From assembly GCA_019636695.1 (NCBI GenBank), contig JAHBXD010000004.1, forward strand, positions 186,001-250,000: DNA of 64,000 nt. The letters run 5' to 3'. Shown in pieces: positions 32,278 to 40,958 of the stretch. Source of the DNA: Phycisphaeraceae bacterium. GTDB taxonomy: Bacteria; Planctomycetota; Phycisphaerae; Phycisphaerales; UBA1924. Below the pieces are notes generated by a model. It ran no database searches. It saw only the letters and a program-made list of their open reading frames with translations, and was not told the origin of the DNA. Every line of letters begins with the position of its first letter. Position 1 is the stretch's first letter. Both the position numbers and the translations under genes were made by a program.

Positions 32278-34022
32278 AATAACTTCTCCCCCAAAAACCC
32301 CGCCACCTTGTCGATCGCCATCCGCTCCTGCGCCCCCGTGTCGCGATCGCGGACGGTGACCGTCTGGTCTTTCAGCGTGTCGCCGTCGATCGTGAAGCAA
32401 TAGGGGCATCCGGCTTCATCCATGCGGGCATAGCGCTTCCCGATGCTCTGCTTCTCATCGGTCTCGATGAACCCCATGTGTCCGAAGCGGCGGCTCAGTT
32501 CCTGGTGCAGGTGTTCGGCGACCTCGGGCATACCGTCTTTCTTCACGAGCGGAAAAACCGCCGCCTTGATCGGGGCGATCCGCGGATGCAGTTTCAGGAA
32601 TTCGGGGCTGGGGCGGCTCTCATCGCGCGTATAGGCCTCGCAGATCAGGGCCAGGGCGCCGCGGTCAAGGCCCGCGGCAGGCTCGATGACATGCGGGATA
32701 TACCGCTCACCCTTCTTGCTGCCGTTGGGGAGCAATTCGCCCCGGTCTGTGTCGAAATAGTCGAGCTTGACGCCGGAGTGCTGTTGGTGCTGCGACAGGT
32801 CATAGCAGCCGCGGTGGGCGATGCCTTCGAGTTCACCGAACCCGGGCGCGGTGAAGGGGAAGCGATACTCAACATCGCTGGTGCCGGTTGAATAGTGGCT
32901 GAGTTCGTCTTTGTCGTGCTCGCGAAGGATGAGGTTCTCACTCGCGAGGCCGATGGATTTCCACCACTCCATGCGGAAGTCGCGCCAGAACTTGTACCAC
33001 GCCTGGCTGTCGTCGGGGTGGCAGAAGAACTCGAGTTCGGCCTGCTCGAACTCACGGCTGCGGAAGGTGTAGTTTCTCGGTGTGACTTCGTTCCGGAACG
33101 AGATGCCCGTGTTTCCGATCCCGAAGGGCACGCGGATGCGCGTGGTGTCCACGACGTTCTTGAACTGGACGAAGATGCCTTGCGCGGTTTCGGGCCGGAG
33201 GTAGGCTTTATTCTGCTCCCAGTCGCCTGTGGCGCCGACCACAGTGGGGAACATGAGATTGAACTGCTTGGGTTCCGTGAGACAGTTTTCTGCACGACAA
33301 TGCGGACACGGGGCGTATCCGTCGTCTTGAATCGGGTCTCCAAGTCGGTAAAGCATCGCCAGTTGGAACCTTTCATCGCGAAGGTGCTTTCTGACCTTCG
33401 CTGGAAGTTCCGTCATCGCGAGTTGTTCCAGTGCTTCGTCCTGACCTCCGGCTAGTACGCTGAATTTCGGTCCTGCCGGAAGGTTGGGCCGCTCACTCCT
33501 CGTAATCGCGACGACTGCATTCAAGTCTGCACGTTCTTCCGGCGTGAGACTAGAGCCTCCGAACAGAAGCGTGAAGTACTCCGGGATTGCTAATCCGCCT
33601 CGCTGATTCCATGCCTGTGTGTTTTGAAGAAAACTCAGCCATTCACCTTCACGGGCGAGTCGCGCAACCCAGACGTGGTCAGCACGCATTAGCTTCTTGC
33701 ATTCCTTGCACATCGTCATCGGATCATTGAACCCCGCAACGTGCCCGCTCGCCTCCCACACTTTCGGGTGCTGGATGATGCGAGTCTCCACCGGTACGCA
33801 ACTCACGCGCTCCCCGTTCGGGCCCTTGCGCCCCCAGCACGGGTTCATGATCATGTCCTGCCACCACGCATCACGCAGGTTCTTTTTCAACTGCGCACCC
33901 AGCGGGCCGTAATCCCAGAAGCCGTTGATGCCTCCGTAGATCTCGCTGGCCTGATAGATAAACCCGCGCCGTTTGCACAGCGCCATGATCGCATCCATCG
34001 ACTTCGTGGTGGCTTCTGACAT
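32274..34022 (-). CDS. glyQS: Glycyl-tRNA synthetase (single-chain class II) with long zinc-ribbon insert
   Basis: This is a dimeric class II synthetase for tRNA-Gly, 582 residues against about 500 in many bacteria. The N-terminus has YGGINGFWDYGPLGAQLKKN. Motif 2 is IGNTGISFRNEVTPR, preceded by YLRPETAQGIFVQFKNV; the active-site FEQAELEFF and motif 3 region (YCFTIDGDTLKDQTVTVRDR in the anticodon domain) are present. The zinc ribbon is split: CKEC at 105-108 and CPHC at 239-242 with 130 residues between them. That segment is not recognisable as a standard GlyRS region and is lower in GC than the rest. ATG 34022 is chosen because the conserved N-terminus begins there. The 3' end overlaps the GHKL gene. 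Confidence 0.94.
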   Translation of the reverse strand: MSEATTKSMDAIMALCKRRGFIYQASEIYGGINGFWDYGPLGAQLKKNLRDAWWQDMIMNPCWGRKGPNGERVSCVPVETRIIQHPKVWEASGHVAGFNDPMTMCKECKKLMRADHVWVARLAREGEWLSFLQNTQAWNQRGGLAIPEYFTLLFGGSSLTPEERADLNAVVAITRSERPNLPAGPKFSVLAGGQDEALEQLAMTELPAKVRKHLRDERFQLAMLYRLGDPIQDDGYAPCPHCRAENCLTEPKQFNLMFPTVVGATGDWEQNKAYLRPETAQGIFVQFKNVVDTTRIRVPFGIGNTGISFRNEVTPRNYTFRSREFEQAELEFFCHPDDSQAWYKFWRDFRMEWWKSIGLASENLILREHDKDELSHYSTGTSDVEYRFPFTAPGFGELEGIAHRGCYDLSQHQQHSGVKLDYFDTDRGELLPNGSKKGERYIPHVIEPAAGLDRGALALICEAYTRDESRPSPEFLKLHPRIAPIKAAVFPLVKKDGMPEVAEHLHQELSRRFGHMGFIETDEKQSIGKRYARMDEAGCPYCFTIDGDTLKDQTVTVRDRDTGAQERMAIDKVAGFLGEKLL

Positions 34023-34090
34023 AGGCGGCAATGGTAGGATTGGCCGCCCCCCGACAGCCCCCGCCCCATGCACACCCCACCCGGATGCCG

Positions 34091-34783
34091 TCAGGGGGTT
34101 CGCGGCAGCAGCCAGTCGACCTGCCCGTCGTTGGTGATCACGCCGATATTGCGCACGTGCCCCTTCAGCCACTTCCCCGGTGTCAGCGTCGTGAAATGCA
34201 CGATTAGCAGCGCGTTGCCTCGCTCAAACTCGGCGGGCCAAGCCGTGGCGTCGGTCAGAAGCCCCAGGCGTTCGGCGTGTTTGTTGGCCTCGTTCAACGC
34301 GCCGAACCCACCGAAAAACTTCCAGAAGCCCTGCGGAAACCCGGTCCACCGCCCGAGCCGAGCGTCAATTGCCGCGGTAAAGGTCTTGCACGCTTCTTCG
34401 GTCAGCAGGGCATGAGAAGGTTCGTCCAGCACGGTTCGGGCGGCGTCCAGATCGACGGCATAGACCGAAGTCATCAGATGCTCGAGATCCTGCTCAATCA
34501 CTTTCTTGGCCTGCATCAATCCAAGCCCCATCCCTACCCAGACGATGCACGCCAAAAGGCTGAAGGCGATACCGGCGACAGCCAGGCCCGTGCCGCCGAG
34601 GCGCCCTCGCGAAGAGTTGATGCCCACGATCGCGCCTATGCCCAAAATCAGCCCGACCAACCCGAACCCCGGCACGCAAATGATGCCGAAGACCATCGAC
34701 AGAATGGCCATGACGCTGGTGCGCACGCGCACCGAGAGCGGCGCCCCGAAATCGGCGAATCGATCATCGGCCTGGGTAATCAT
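34091..34783 (-). CDS. Hypothetical membrane protein with DUF4190-like N-terminus
   Basis: This is a protein of 230 residues. The N-terminal part has two TM helices in the DUF4190-like pattern (VMAILSMVFGIICVPGFGLV, GLILGIGAIVGINSSRGRLG, GLAVAGIAFSLLACIVWVGM). The remaining 120 residues form a soluble domain starting QAKKVIEQDLEHLM, with no family I recognise (EFERGNALLIVHFTTLTPGK near the end). It lies 57 bp after the pseudopilin operon on the same strand and may be part of it, but no secretion motif is seen. Confidence 0.7.
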   Translation of the reverse strand: MITQADDRFADFGAPLSVRVRTSVMAILSMVFGIICVPGFGLVGLILGIGAIVGINSSRGRLGGTGLAVAGIAFSLLACIVWVGMGLGLMQAKKVIEQDLEHLMTSVYAVDLDAARTVLDEPSHALLTEEACKTFTAAIDARLGRWTGFPQGFWKFFGGFGALNEANKHAERLGLLTDATAWPAEFERGNALLIVHFTTLTPGKWLKGHVRNIGVITNDGQVDWLLPRTP

Positions 34784-34840
34784 GGCTGGGCGCTCCGCAC
34801 GGTGCGTCTGGGGTTCGGTCGAGCGTAGGACGAGCGCCGG

Positions 34841-35452
34841 TCAACGGCGCTCTATCTGCTGTTCGACGCGAAAACGCTGCCGCGTGATGTAGGCCGCCCA
34901 CGCGGGGTCGCGCTCCATCATGGTGGCCCGCTCGATGTATTCGAGCGTCCGGTCGTCGGCGAGGAACAGGAGATCCGCCGAGCGGATCGCCCCGCGAAGC
35001 GCTGGGAGATAGTTGGGGTCGCGATCGAGCGCCTGATGGAAATATTCGGCCGCGCGTCGCGGCCAGCCCTTATCGAGGTAGACGCTGCCGAGGTTGTACG
35101 GCGGGCGGGCGTCGGTCGGGTCCTGCTCCGAAGCGATGCTGAAGGCCTCCGCCGCGGATTGGTCGTCGCCCTTGAGCCGAAGCAGAATGCCGAGGTTGTT
35201 GTATGCCGAGGGAAGTTTGCTCCAGGTGTTGAGCGCCTGGCGGTAAAGATCAATCGCGGCATCGACGCGCCCTTCAGAGGCGGCGCGCTCGGCTTGGATG
35301 GCCAGTTCGCGGGCACGCGCCTGAAGTCGCGCAAAATCGGCCGACGCCGACTCCTGGCTTCGCAAGGCCTGCTGCGTGCGCGCCCTGCTCGTGTCGATGC
35401 AACCGGCCATTGCGCCGGCGAGAATGAGAATGGCCAACAGCGATCGCATCAT
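34841..35452 (-). CDS. TPR lipoprotein at the end of the type II secretion operon
   Basis: This is a lipoprotein of 203 residues. ATG 35452 overlaps the upstream stop (ATGA) and gives a signal ending in the lipobox LAGAMAGC. The mature part contains at least two clear TPR units (AAIDLYRQALNTWSKLPSAY and NNLGILLRLKGDDQSAAEAF; PPYNLGSVYLDKGWPRRAAE, YFHQALDRDPNY). TPR lipoproteins such as PilF/PilW act as pilotins that assemble the outer-membrane secretin. Its position after GspL/M-like genes suggests that role, but no secretin gene is in the window. Confidence 0.8.
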   Translation of the reverse strand: MMRSLLAILILAGAMAGCIDTSRARTQQALRSQESASADFARLQARARELAIQAERAASEGRVDAAIDLYRQALNTWSKLPSAYNNLGILLRLKGDDQSAAEAFSIASEQDPTDARPPYNLGSVYLDKGWPRRAAEYFHQALDRDPNYLPALRGAIRSADLLFLADDRTLEYIERATMMERDPAWAAYITRQRFRVEQQIERR

Positions 35453-36015
35453 GGGCCGGAACGCTCCCATCGTGAGAAGGTCACTTCGAATGACCAAGTG
35501 GATGCCTCCGGCTGCACGCGGAGGCTGTACAACTCCAGGCCCTCGATTTCTGACATGCCTTTGGCAAGCCAGTTGAAAAGCGGCCCAGGTTCATCATGCC
35601 GGATGCGGTATGTCAGCCGAAGCGATTGCGCCCCGGCCTGCGCACGATCTCGCCGCTCCTGCGGCAGGGGCGGTCGCGGCAGGCCGACGCCGGTTGCCAG
35701 GCCTTCCAGGCGTGTCTGGAGATTGGGCACCGGCGCATACGGAGGACCGGCGACCGGATCGGCCTTCGTCCGCGTCAGCGCATCGTGCATCGCGGCGAGC
35801 TGCTTGAGCCGGAAGACATTGTTGCGCTCGCGGTCTGCCTCGGTGCGCGCCCCGCGATAACTGCTCAGACCCCAGATCAGCGCCAGCCCCGAAACCACCA
35901 GCAGCAGCAACCCCAGCATCACGAGGTGGCGAGGGCGGTTGCGGCGCTCGGCAAAGACGGCCGCTTCGGCCAGATCCTGGCGCTGGTCATGCGTGAGCGC
36001 GGGAAGATCGCTCAT
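35449..36015 (-). CDS. GspM/PilO-like inner-membrane secretion protein
   Basis: This is a bitopic protein of 188 residues: cytoplasmic N-terminus, TM helix HLVMLGLLLLVVSGLALIWG (about 30-50), coiled coil (RTEADRERNNVFRLKQLAAM) and a periplasmic ferredoxin-like domain (SLRLTYRIRHDEPGPLFNWL, LELYSLRVQPEASTWSFEVT). Order after the GspL-like gene and the ATGA overlaps at both ends identify it as the GspM/PilO equivalent. The start at 36015 is set by the overlap with the upstream stop. Confidence 0.8.
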   Translation of the reverse strand: MSDLPALTHDQRQDLAEAAVFAERRNRPRHLVMLGLLLLVVSGLALIWGLSSYRGARTEADRERNNVFRLKQLAAMHDALTRTKADPVAGPPYAPVPNLQTRLEGLATGVGLPRPPLPQERRDRAQAGAQSLRLTYRIRHDEPGPLFNWLAKGMSEIEGLELYSLRVQPEASTWSFEVTFSRWERSGP

Positions 36016-37646
36016 CGTGATCCTCCTGCGGCGGGCGCCCACGAGCCGCGGAACGTGGCCCGAATGCGTTTATCGGGGGTTTCGCTGGTGATCGGCAGGC
36101 TCCAGGTGATGCGAGAGCCGGCGATATTGTCGAGCGCAGCGCGGAACTGCTCGTACATCGACAAGTCGTTCACGATCGCCACGAGTTCAGCCCGGATGTC
36201 ATCGATCACCAGCGATTGCAGTTCAAGCCCCATCTGCCCGAAAGTGGGCACAAGGAACATGATCGTGTCAAGCTCCTCCAGCACGGGCTTGGCCGATTCA
36301 AACAAAATCGGAGGCGGAGCCGCCTCGCGCAGCTTTGTGACAACCGATTCGAGCTTCATCACCGCCAACGACCCCTGGGCAGGATCAGCCGGAACGTACT
36401 TGCGATAAATCTCCATCGACTGTCGGCGAAGGTCGGCCGCACTCTCGCGAGACTGCTTCGCGGTCGTGTTCAGCTTCAAGGCCACGGCCCCGCACACCAT
36501 CGCGGCGGCAAGCAACCCCGCCGCAGCCCAGCGATACATCGATCGGTGCGACCGTCCGGGACGATGCGCAAGATCAACCAGCGCTCGTCGTGCATCCTGC
36601 GGCGGGCTGACCACCGCAGGCGACAGCCCGCGCAGGCGCGTGAGAAGATCGGCGATGGGGTCGGGCGTGACGACCATGTCCAGCGGCAGGTCGCGCAGCC
36701 CCGAGGCCAGCGCCGCACCGAAGGCCGATGGAGAAAGTCCATCGGGATCGAGTTCGGGACAGAAGCAAGTCACGCGCGCCGGGGTGATGCCCGTCTGCGC
36801 GGCCCAGGCGAACCAGTCGGCTACCAGCCTCGAAACGTCGGACGACGTGACGCGAAGACCCGGGCTGCCTTCCGCAAGACGAATGGCGCCCCCCGCAACC
36901 ACCTCGGCCTTGTGCGACCAGACCCATGCCAGTCGCCCCGCGGGGTCGAGCACGACCGCTCCGTAGGCCTGCTCGCTCTGCGCCACCACGTCGCCCGTGG
37001 ATGTCGATGCGCCACCAAGCCCAGGACCGGCAGGATCGGTCGCCGCGGCCAGCGCATGCCAGATCGACGTGACCGACCCGACACCAACGCCGACGGCGTC
37101 AAGCTCGTCAATGAGCACGCGGGCGACCGCATCGCGCGTGCAGAAGACCGGTGCGCGGGCGTGCGAGGCTTGCTCGGCGCCATTGGGTGCACGTCGTTGC
37201 TTCAGTCGGCGCATCAGCCGCGCTGAGAGAAGGCTCGGCACCGGGGGGGCAAGCACCTGAACGCCGACAGCGCCGGGAACGTCAACCTCTGGCCCAAGCC
37301 CGCTGGCAGAGGTCTCGCCGCCGACGGAAACACCATCAAGCCCCAGCACGAGCGCGTCGCCCCCGGCCTGACGCAGCATCGCCTCGACCAGCCGCCCATC
37401 TTCGTGGGGCGGGGTTATCCAGGTCCAAAGCCCGGCCTCCGCATCAAGGCAGACCAGCGCCAACGACCGTCCCGAGTCGTCAGCAAGGGCCGAACGAATC
37501 CACGCGGCAGCCTCGGCGCATGCCTGAAGGGGCGCAAGGTCAGGCCCCGGCGTCCACTCGACGTCGATCCGACCGCCGATCAGGCGAATGCGGCGCAACC
37601 GATCACCCTGATCGGTGCGTTCGATGTACGCGATCCGCTCGCTCAA
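36012..37646 (-). CDS. GspL-like (PilM-PilN fusion type) secretion protein
   Basis: This is a protein of 544 residues. Residues 1-360 look like the actin-like cytoplasmic domain of GspL (SLALVCLDAEAGLWTWITPP, AYGAVVLDPAGRLAWVWSHK). A TM helix at about 373-390 (AAAGLLAAAMVCGAVALKLN) is followed by a coiled coil and periplasmic ferredoxin-like domain (FLVPTFGQMGLELQSLVIDD). GspL normally recruits the GspE ATPase to the membrane, yet no gspE is in this operon. ATGA overlaps link it to both neighbours. Confidence 0.8.
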   Translation of the reverse strand: MSERIAYIERTDQGDRLRRIRLIGGRIDVEWTPGPDLAPLQACAEAAAWIRSALADDSGRSLALVCLDAEAGLWTWITPPHEDGRLVEAMLRQAGGDALVLGLDGVSVGGETSASGLGPEVDVPGAVGVQVLAPPVPSLLSARLMRRLKQRRAPNGAEQASHARAPVFCTRDAVARVLIDELDAVGVGVGSVTSIWHALAAATDPAGPGLGGASTSTGDVVAQSEQAYGAVVLDPAGRLAWVWSHKAEVVAGGAIRLAEGSPGLRVTSSDVSRLVADWFAWAAQTGITPARVTCFCPELDPDGLSPSAFGAALASGLRDLPLDMVVTPDPIADLLTRLRGLSPAVVSPPQDARRALVDLAHRPGRSHRSMYRWAAAGLLAAAMVCGAVALKLNTTAKQSRESAADLRRQSMEIYRKYVPADPAQGSLAVMKLESVVTKLREAAPPPILFESAKPVLEELDTIMFLVPTFGQMGLELQSLVIDDIRAELVAIVNDLSMYEQFRAALDNIAGSRITWSLPITSETPDKRIRATFRGSWAPAAGGSR

Positions 37647-38464
37647 TTGTTTCCCCCGCGCCGGAGAGCACGCTCACGCGCGCGCTCGGCCGCTTCACGC
37701 ATCCGTTGTTGCCGGGCCTCAGGCGTGTCGACAAAAGTGCCGTCCTCCGAAATCACCATGCTTTCGGCCGCGGCTTTTTCGAGGTCGGCCTGCGATTCGC
37801 CCGCCAGAATCCCAATCTGTCCTGATGGCGAGCGCGGCTGGCCCGGCTGACCGCCGGCAACCGGGGGAATCCCGCTTCGGGGGTTCGGCTGGCGAGATGG
37901 CGGTGCCGCAAGACGAGTCAGCGTGCCGCGTGAAGGCGGCGCTTTGTCCAGTTCGGTGCGAACACCCCGGCGGGTGATGACCGCGTGATCTTCCCATACT
38001 TCTTCGACACGCACGCCGTCACGTTCGCCCCCTTCAGGAATCCAGCGCTGGGTGCCGTCAATCCGCAGCACGGCGATACGCTGATCGGCGCTGAAGACGG
38101 CCCCGACAAACGCAAGCTGACTCGTATCGACCGCGGGAGCGGCTGGGCCGTCGGTTTCGCCGTTATCCTCGCGGGTCGGCGGAGGGGGGAGCGCGCGCTT
38201 GGGGACGTTCGCGATGCTCAAAAGCCCTTCGGCAATGTCGGTATACACGCTGGGGGCCACACCCCGGGTAGTGGGTTGCGCGGGGGTGTTTGGGTCAACT
38301 TGCGCGGTCGGCGTGAAGTCTGGCGCGACGGGCGACGCCGGTTCGACCATCGGCAGGCCGATGGTAAAAACCGCCGCGGCGACACCGGCCATGGCCAGCA
38401 CGCCGAGCTGGGCGATGCGCGTTCCACGAACGGCGGATGATCGATGCGTAAGCGGGGCTGGCAT
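37643..38464 (-). CDS. GspC-like periplasmic connector of the secretion operon
   Basis: This is a bitopic protein of 273 residues. TM helix IAQLGVLAMAGVAAAVFTIG (about 17-36) is followed by a Pro/Thr-rich linker and an HR-like beta-barrel segment (DTSQLAFVGAVFSADQRIAV, LRIDGTQRWIPEGGERDG, VEEVWEDHAVITRRGVRTEL). The C-terminal third is Gly/Pro/Arg-rich with a terminal charged helix (ARQQRMREAAERARERALRR). In the operon it takes the place of GspC/PilP, which contacts the secretin. Identity is inferred from fold pattern and order. Confidence 0.7.
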   Translation of the reverse strand: MPAPLTHRSSAVRGTRIAQLGVLAMAGVAAAVFTIGLPMVEPASPVAPDFTPTAQVDPNTPAQPTTRGVAPSVYTDIAEGLLSIANVPKRALPPPPTREDNGETDGPAAPAVDTSQLAFVGAVFSADQRIAVLRIDGTQRWIPEGGERDGVRVEEVWEDHAVITRRGVRTELDKAPPSRGTLTRLAAPPSRQPNPRSGIPPVAGGQPGQPRSPSGQIGILAGESQADLEKAAAESMVISEDGTFVDTPEARQQRMREAAERARERALRRGGNN

Positions 38465-38482
38465 GGAACCTCCCGGTGCAGA

Positions 38483-39304
38483 CTACTCTAGCGGCAATGG
38501 CCGCAGGGACAGGATGCGGGTGGTATTTCCTCCCGCGCTGGTTCTTGACGCGATCTGGGCAATGCCCTCAAAGCGTGCGACGAGTTCGCCGGGGCGTCCT
38601 GCAAACTCCGGAGCAAAGTATCGGACGTCCAGCTTCCAGATCGTTGGCCGATCGACGACAAGCTGATTGAGCCTCGAACGCTGGATTGGCGCGAGGTTGG
38701 TGCTGCTGCCGACCGTGTTGATCTTGGCCGAAGTGACTTCGCCCGCATCACGCAGGGCGATGAGTTCACGGGAAAGCCCGTCCGATCGTTCGCCCTGCAT
38801 GATGTACGCCGCGATCGCGCGGATGACTTCATCCGAGGCCGAAGGAAGGCTGACCGAAAGCGGCCCGGCGTCTCGTACGAATCGGCCGAGATCGGTCGGG
38901 GCAACTTCCATCGCCAGGGCGTCCAGCAGGCCTTGCCCGACGTTGGGCTCGTCGCCTGTCAGGCTTGTGAAGGTCTGGAGGAGCGTGCCCTGACCATCCG
39001 CCAGGGAGACCGCCAGAACGCTCCGATCTCCCAGGAGCAGGTCGAACAAGTGGGGGTCTTCCCGGACCAGATCGACAACGCTCAGGCTCGCGAAGGTCGC
39101 CAGGCGGACCTCCAGAGTTTCCCACAGGCCGCGGAGGCTGTGGTGCGTGGTGTAACGGTCGATGTGCCGCCTCACAGCGCGCGAGTGGGCGCTCTGGCGT
39201 TCGAGCATCGTGACAACGGCGAGTGAACTGGTGGCGATCAGCAGGAGCACCAGCACCATGGCAAAGCCGGGCCGGGCATGTGCCGAACGGGCGGATGTGC
39301 TCAT
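38483..39304 (-). CDS. GspK-like minor pseudopilin
   Basis: This is a type II secretion minor pseudopilin of 273 residues. The leader SAHARPGFAMVLVLLLIATS has the prepilin peptidase Gly and hydrophobic helix but lacks Glu5, as is usual for GspK. A helical GspK-like domain follows, with the Asn-rich motif KINTVGSSTNLAPIQRSRLN resembling the KIN(V/I)NTA hallmark. It is shorter than typical GspK (about 320). It is linked by a 4-bp overlap to the GspJ-like gene upstream and sits at the expected position I-J-K. Confidence 0.82.
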   Translation of the reverse strand: MSTSARSAHARPGFAMVLVLLLIATSSLAVVTMLERQSAHSRAVRRHIDRYTTHHSLRGLWETLEVRLATFASLSVVDLVREDPHLFDLLLGDRSVLAVSLADGQGTLLQTFTSLTGDEPNVGQGLLDALAMEVAPTDLGRFVRDAGPLSVSLPSASDEVIRAIAAYIMQGERSDGLSRELIALRDAGEVTSAKINTVGSSTNLAPIQRSRLNQLVVDRPTIWKLDVRYFAPEFAGRPGELVARFEGIAQIASRTSAGGNTTRILSLRPLPLE

Positions 39305-40326
39305 GGGCCACCCCCCGGGCCTTCGCGCGGTTGGGTGGTCGGGCCTGGCTGCTGCCTGGGCTGGTTGGGGGTTTGGGTTGTCGGGCCTTGGGGGCGTTGG
39401 CCGGGCTGGCGCTGGCCCGGCTGGTTGGTCGTTCCTGGGCCGGCCGGTCCACCGGGGCCTCGGCCGGGGGTGCCGGTATTGCGGGTTTCTTCGCCACCCG
39501 TGCCGGTCGTGGTGTTGGTCTGCGAGTTCGGGTCGATGATGGTCTGCTCGACCCCGGCTCGCTTGTTGACCTCAAACATCCAGTTAAAATAGAGGTTGTC
39601 CACAGTTCGAAGTTCGATTTCGACGTAGGCCGGGATGTCGCGTTCGGTAGTCGCCGTGAACTCGACATGCCGCTCGTCACCCCTGAAGAACTGGATGCGC
39701 ATAAACGCGATGTTCGATGCGAGTCTGACGGCGGTGTCAGTCGGGCGAACAGTGCCTTCGACCCAGGCTGTGCCCTCAGGGCGCACAGGCCGCCACCAAA
39801 GGGCGAATGCTCCGTCGCGATCCGAATCCGGAAGCAACTCAAAAACCCCGCGCGGGGCGCCACCCGACAACACCTGGCCACCAAGATCAATCTGGTTGAA
39901 TATCGGGGGAAGGACGTAGCCCGCGGGCACATCGTCGCAGACGACTTCAAGCACCTGGATGGGTTGGTCACCCCATTCAGGGCTGGGGGGTGCGATCCCG
40001 AGATAGCGCGGGTCCGCGGTCAGGATGATACGTGGACGGATTTGAGCATCCGCCGCGGCGGCGAGCGCTGCGCCGAACGCGGTCAGCGGCTGGGTGTCTT
40101 GTGCGGCAGGGACTGCACCACTCGAGGGTGCAAACACCAGCGTCTGGAACGCTCGGTTGAATAGCCCGTGCAGTGTGGCCATTTCGGTCATCGAGCGATA
40201 GCGGCCTGCGAGGCGTGCATCAGATCGCTGGAGCATGTTCATAACGCCCAGCGCGCTGAAAATGACCACCGAGGCCATCGCGGTGGCCAGGAGAACTTCG
40301 AGCAGAGTGAAGCCGCGACGGGGCAT
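39301..40326 (-). CDS. GspJ-like minor pseudopilin with low-complexity tail
   Basis: This is a minor pseudopilin of 341 residues from ATG 40326, which overlaps the GspI-like stop (TAATG). The class III leader MPRRG is cleaved before FTLLEVLLATAMASVVIFSA, with Glu5 present. The body (FRGDERHVEFTATTERDIPA, YVEIELRTVDNLYFNWMFEV) fits GspJ-like beta domains. The last 70 or so residues are Thr, Gly, Pro, Gln and Arg only, with repeats of PGQR, TTQ and GPGG. That tail is unusual for a pseudopilin. A longer frame from 40410 would displace the prepilin leader and is rejected. Confidence 0.82.
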   Translation of the reverse strand: MPRRGFTLLEVLLATAMASVVIFSALGVMNMLQRSDARLAGRYRSMTEMATLHGLFNRAFQTLVFAPSSGAVPAAQDTQPLTAFGAALAAAADAQIRPRIILTADPRYLGIAPPSPEWGDQPIQVLEVVCDDVPAGYVLPPIFNQIDLGGQVLSGGAPRGVFELLPDSDRDGAFALWWRPVRPEGTAWVEGTVRPTDTAVRLASNIAFMRIQFFRGDERHVEFTATTERDIPAYVEIELRTVDNLYFNWMFEVNKRAGVEQTIIDPNSQTNTTTGTGGEETRNTGTPGRGPGGPAGPGTTNQPGQRQPGQRPQGPTTQTPNQPRQQPGPTTQPREGPGGGP

Positions 40327-40952
40327 TACTGCGTTCCCTGGTTTAGCGAAGCCTGGGTGCCGGCTCGGCTGCGTGTCGTGCGGTTCGTACCGATGATTTC
40401 CCTGGTCCACTCGGACATTTGGCCGCGATTGAGCTGCCTTTGCACCGTGTCGAAGTTGCGTTGCGAACTGATTGGGTCGTAGAGCCGTGTCAGGGCGTGC
40501 GAGGGTGTGGCCGGCGTCGGGAACTGGGTTCCGCCGGACTCTTCACTGAGCCAGACGGTGATGGTGTAGACAAGCAGACGTTTGGAAAGCTCGTTTCGTG
40601 ATTGCCGAGATCGTGCAGCCGAGACAGTCGAGTTTTCGCGGACTTCGACCACGCTTTCATCAAGGCTCCACCGCATAAGCAAGCCGTCGTAGGCGACAAG
40701 TTGCGGAAGCGCAAGAGTTGCGCTTGGGTCATCGAGGTACATCAGCGCGAGCCGGTTGCCGAGTTCGGCACAGGCAAGTTGCACGCGCTCGCGGTGTTGC
40801 CTCGCGTAGACGAATCCGAGCGTCGAGGCGACGACGACCGTCGCAAGCCCCAGGGCCGCGGCGGCAAAGAGCGTTTCAAGCAACGAAACCCCCCGACGCG
40901 CCGCGGCGACGCCGGTGCGCCGTTGTGGCCGGGCTGGAGGGTTGGTGGGCAT
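40326..40952 (-). CDS. GspI-like minor pseudopilin
   Basis: This is a pseudopilin of 208 residues. A 20-residue basic leader ends AAARRG, followed by the N-methylated helix VSLLETLFAAAALGLATVVV with Glu5. The rest (QLACAELGNRLALMYLDDPS, LVYTITVWLSEESGG) is a soluble domain longer than classical GspI. The order G-I-J-K and the overlap with the J-like gene support the call. Alternatives among minor pilins (PilV type) cannot be excluded. Confidence 0.78.
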   Translation of the reverse strand: MPTNPPARPQRRTGVAAARRGVSLLETLFAAAALGLATVVVASTLGFVYARQHRERVQLACAELGNRLALMYLDDPSATLALPQLVAYDGLLMRWSLDESVVEVRENSTVSAARSRQSRNELSKRLLVYTITVWLSEESGGTQFPTPATPSHALTRLYDPISSQRNFDTVQRQLNRGQMSEWTREIIGTNRTTRSRAGTQASLNQGTQ

Positions 40953-40958
40953 GACGCG

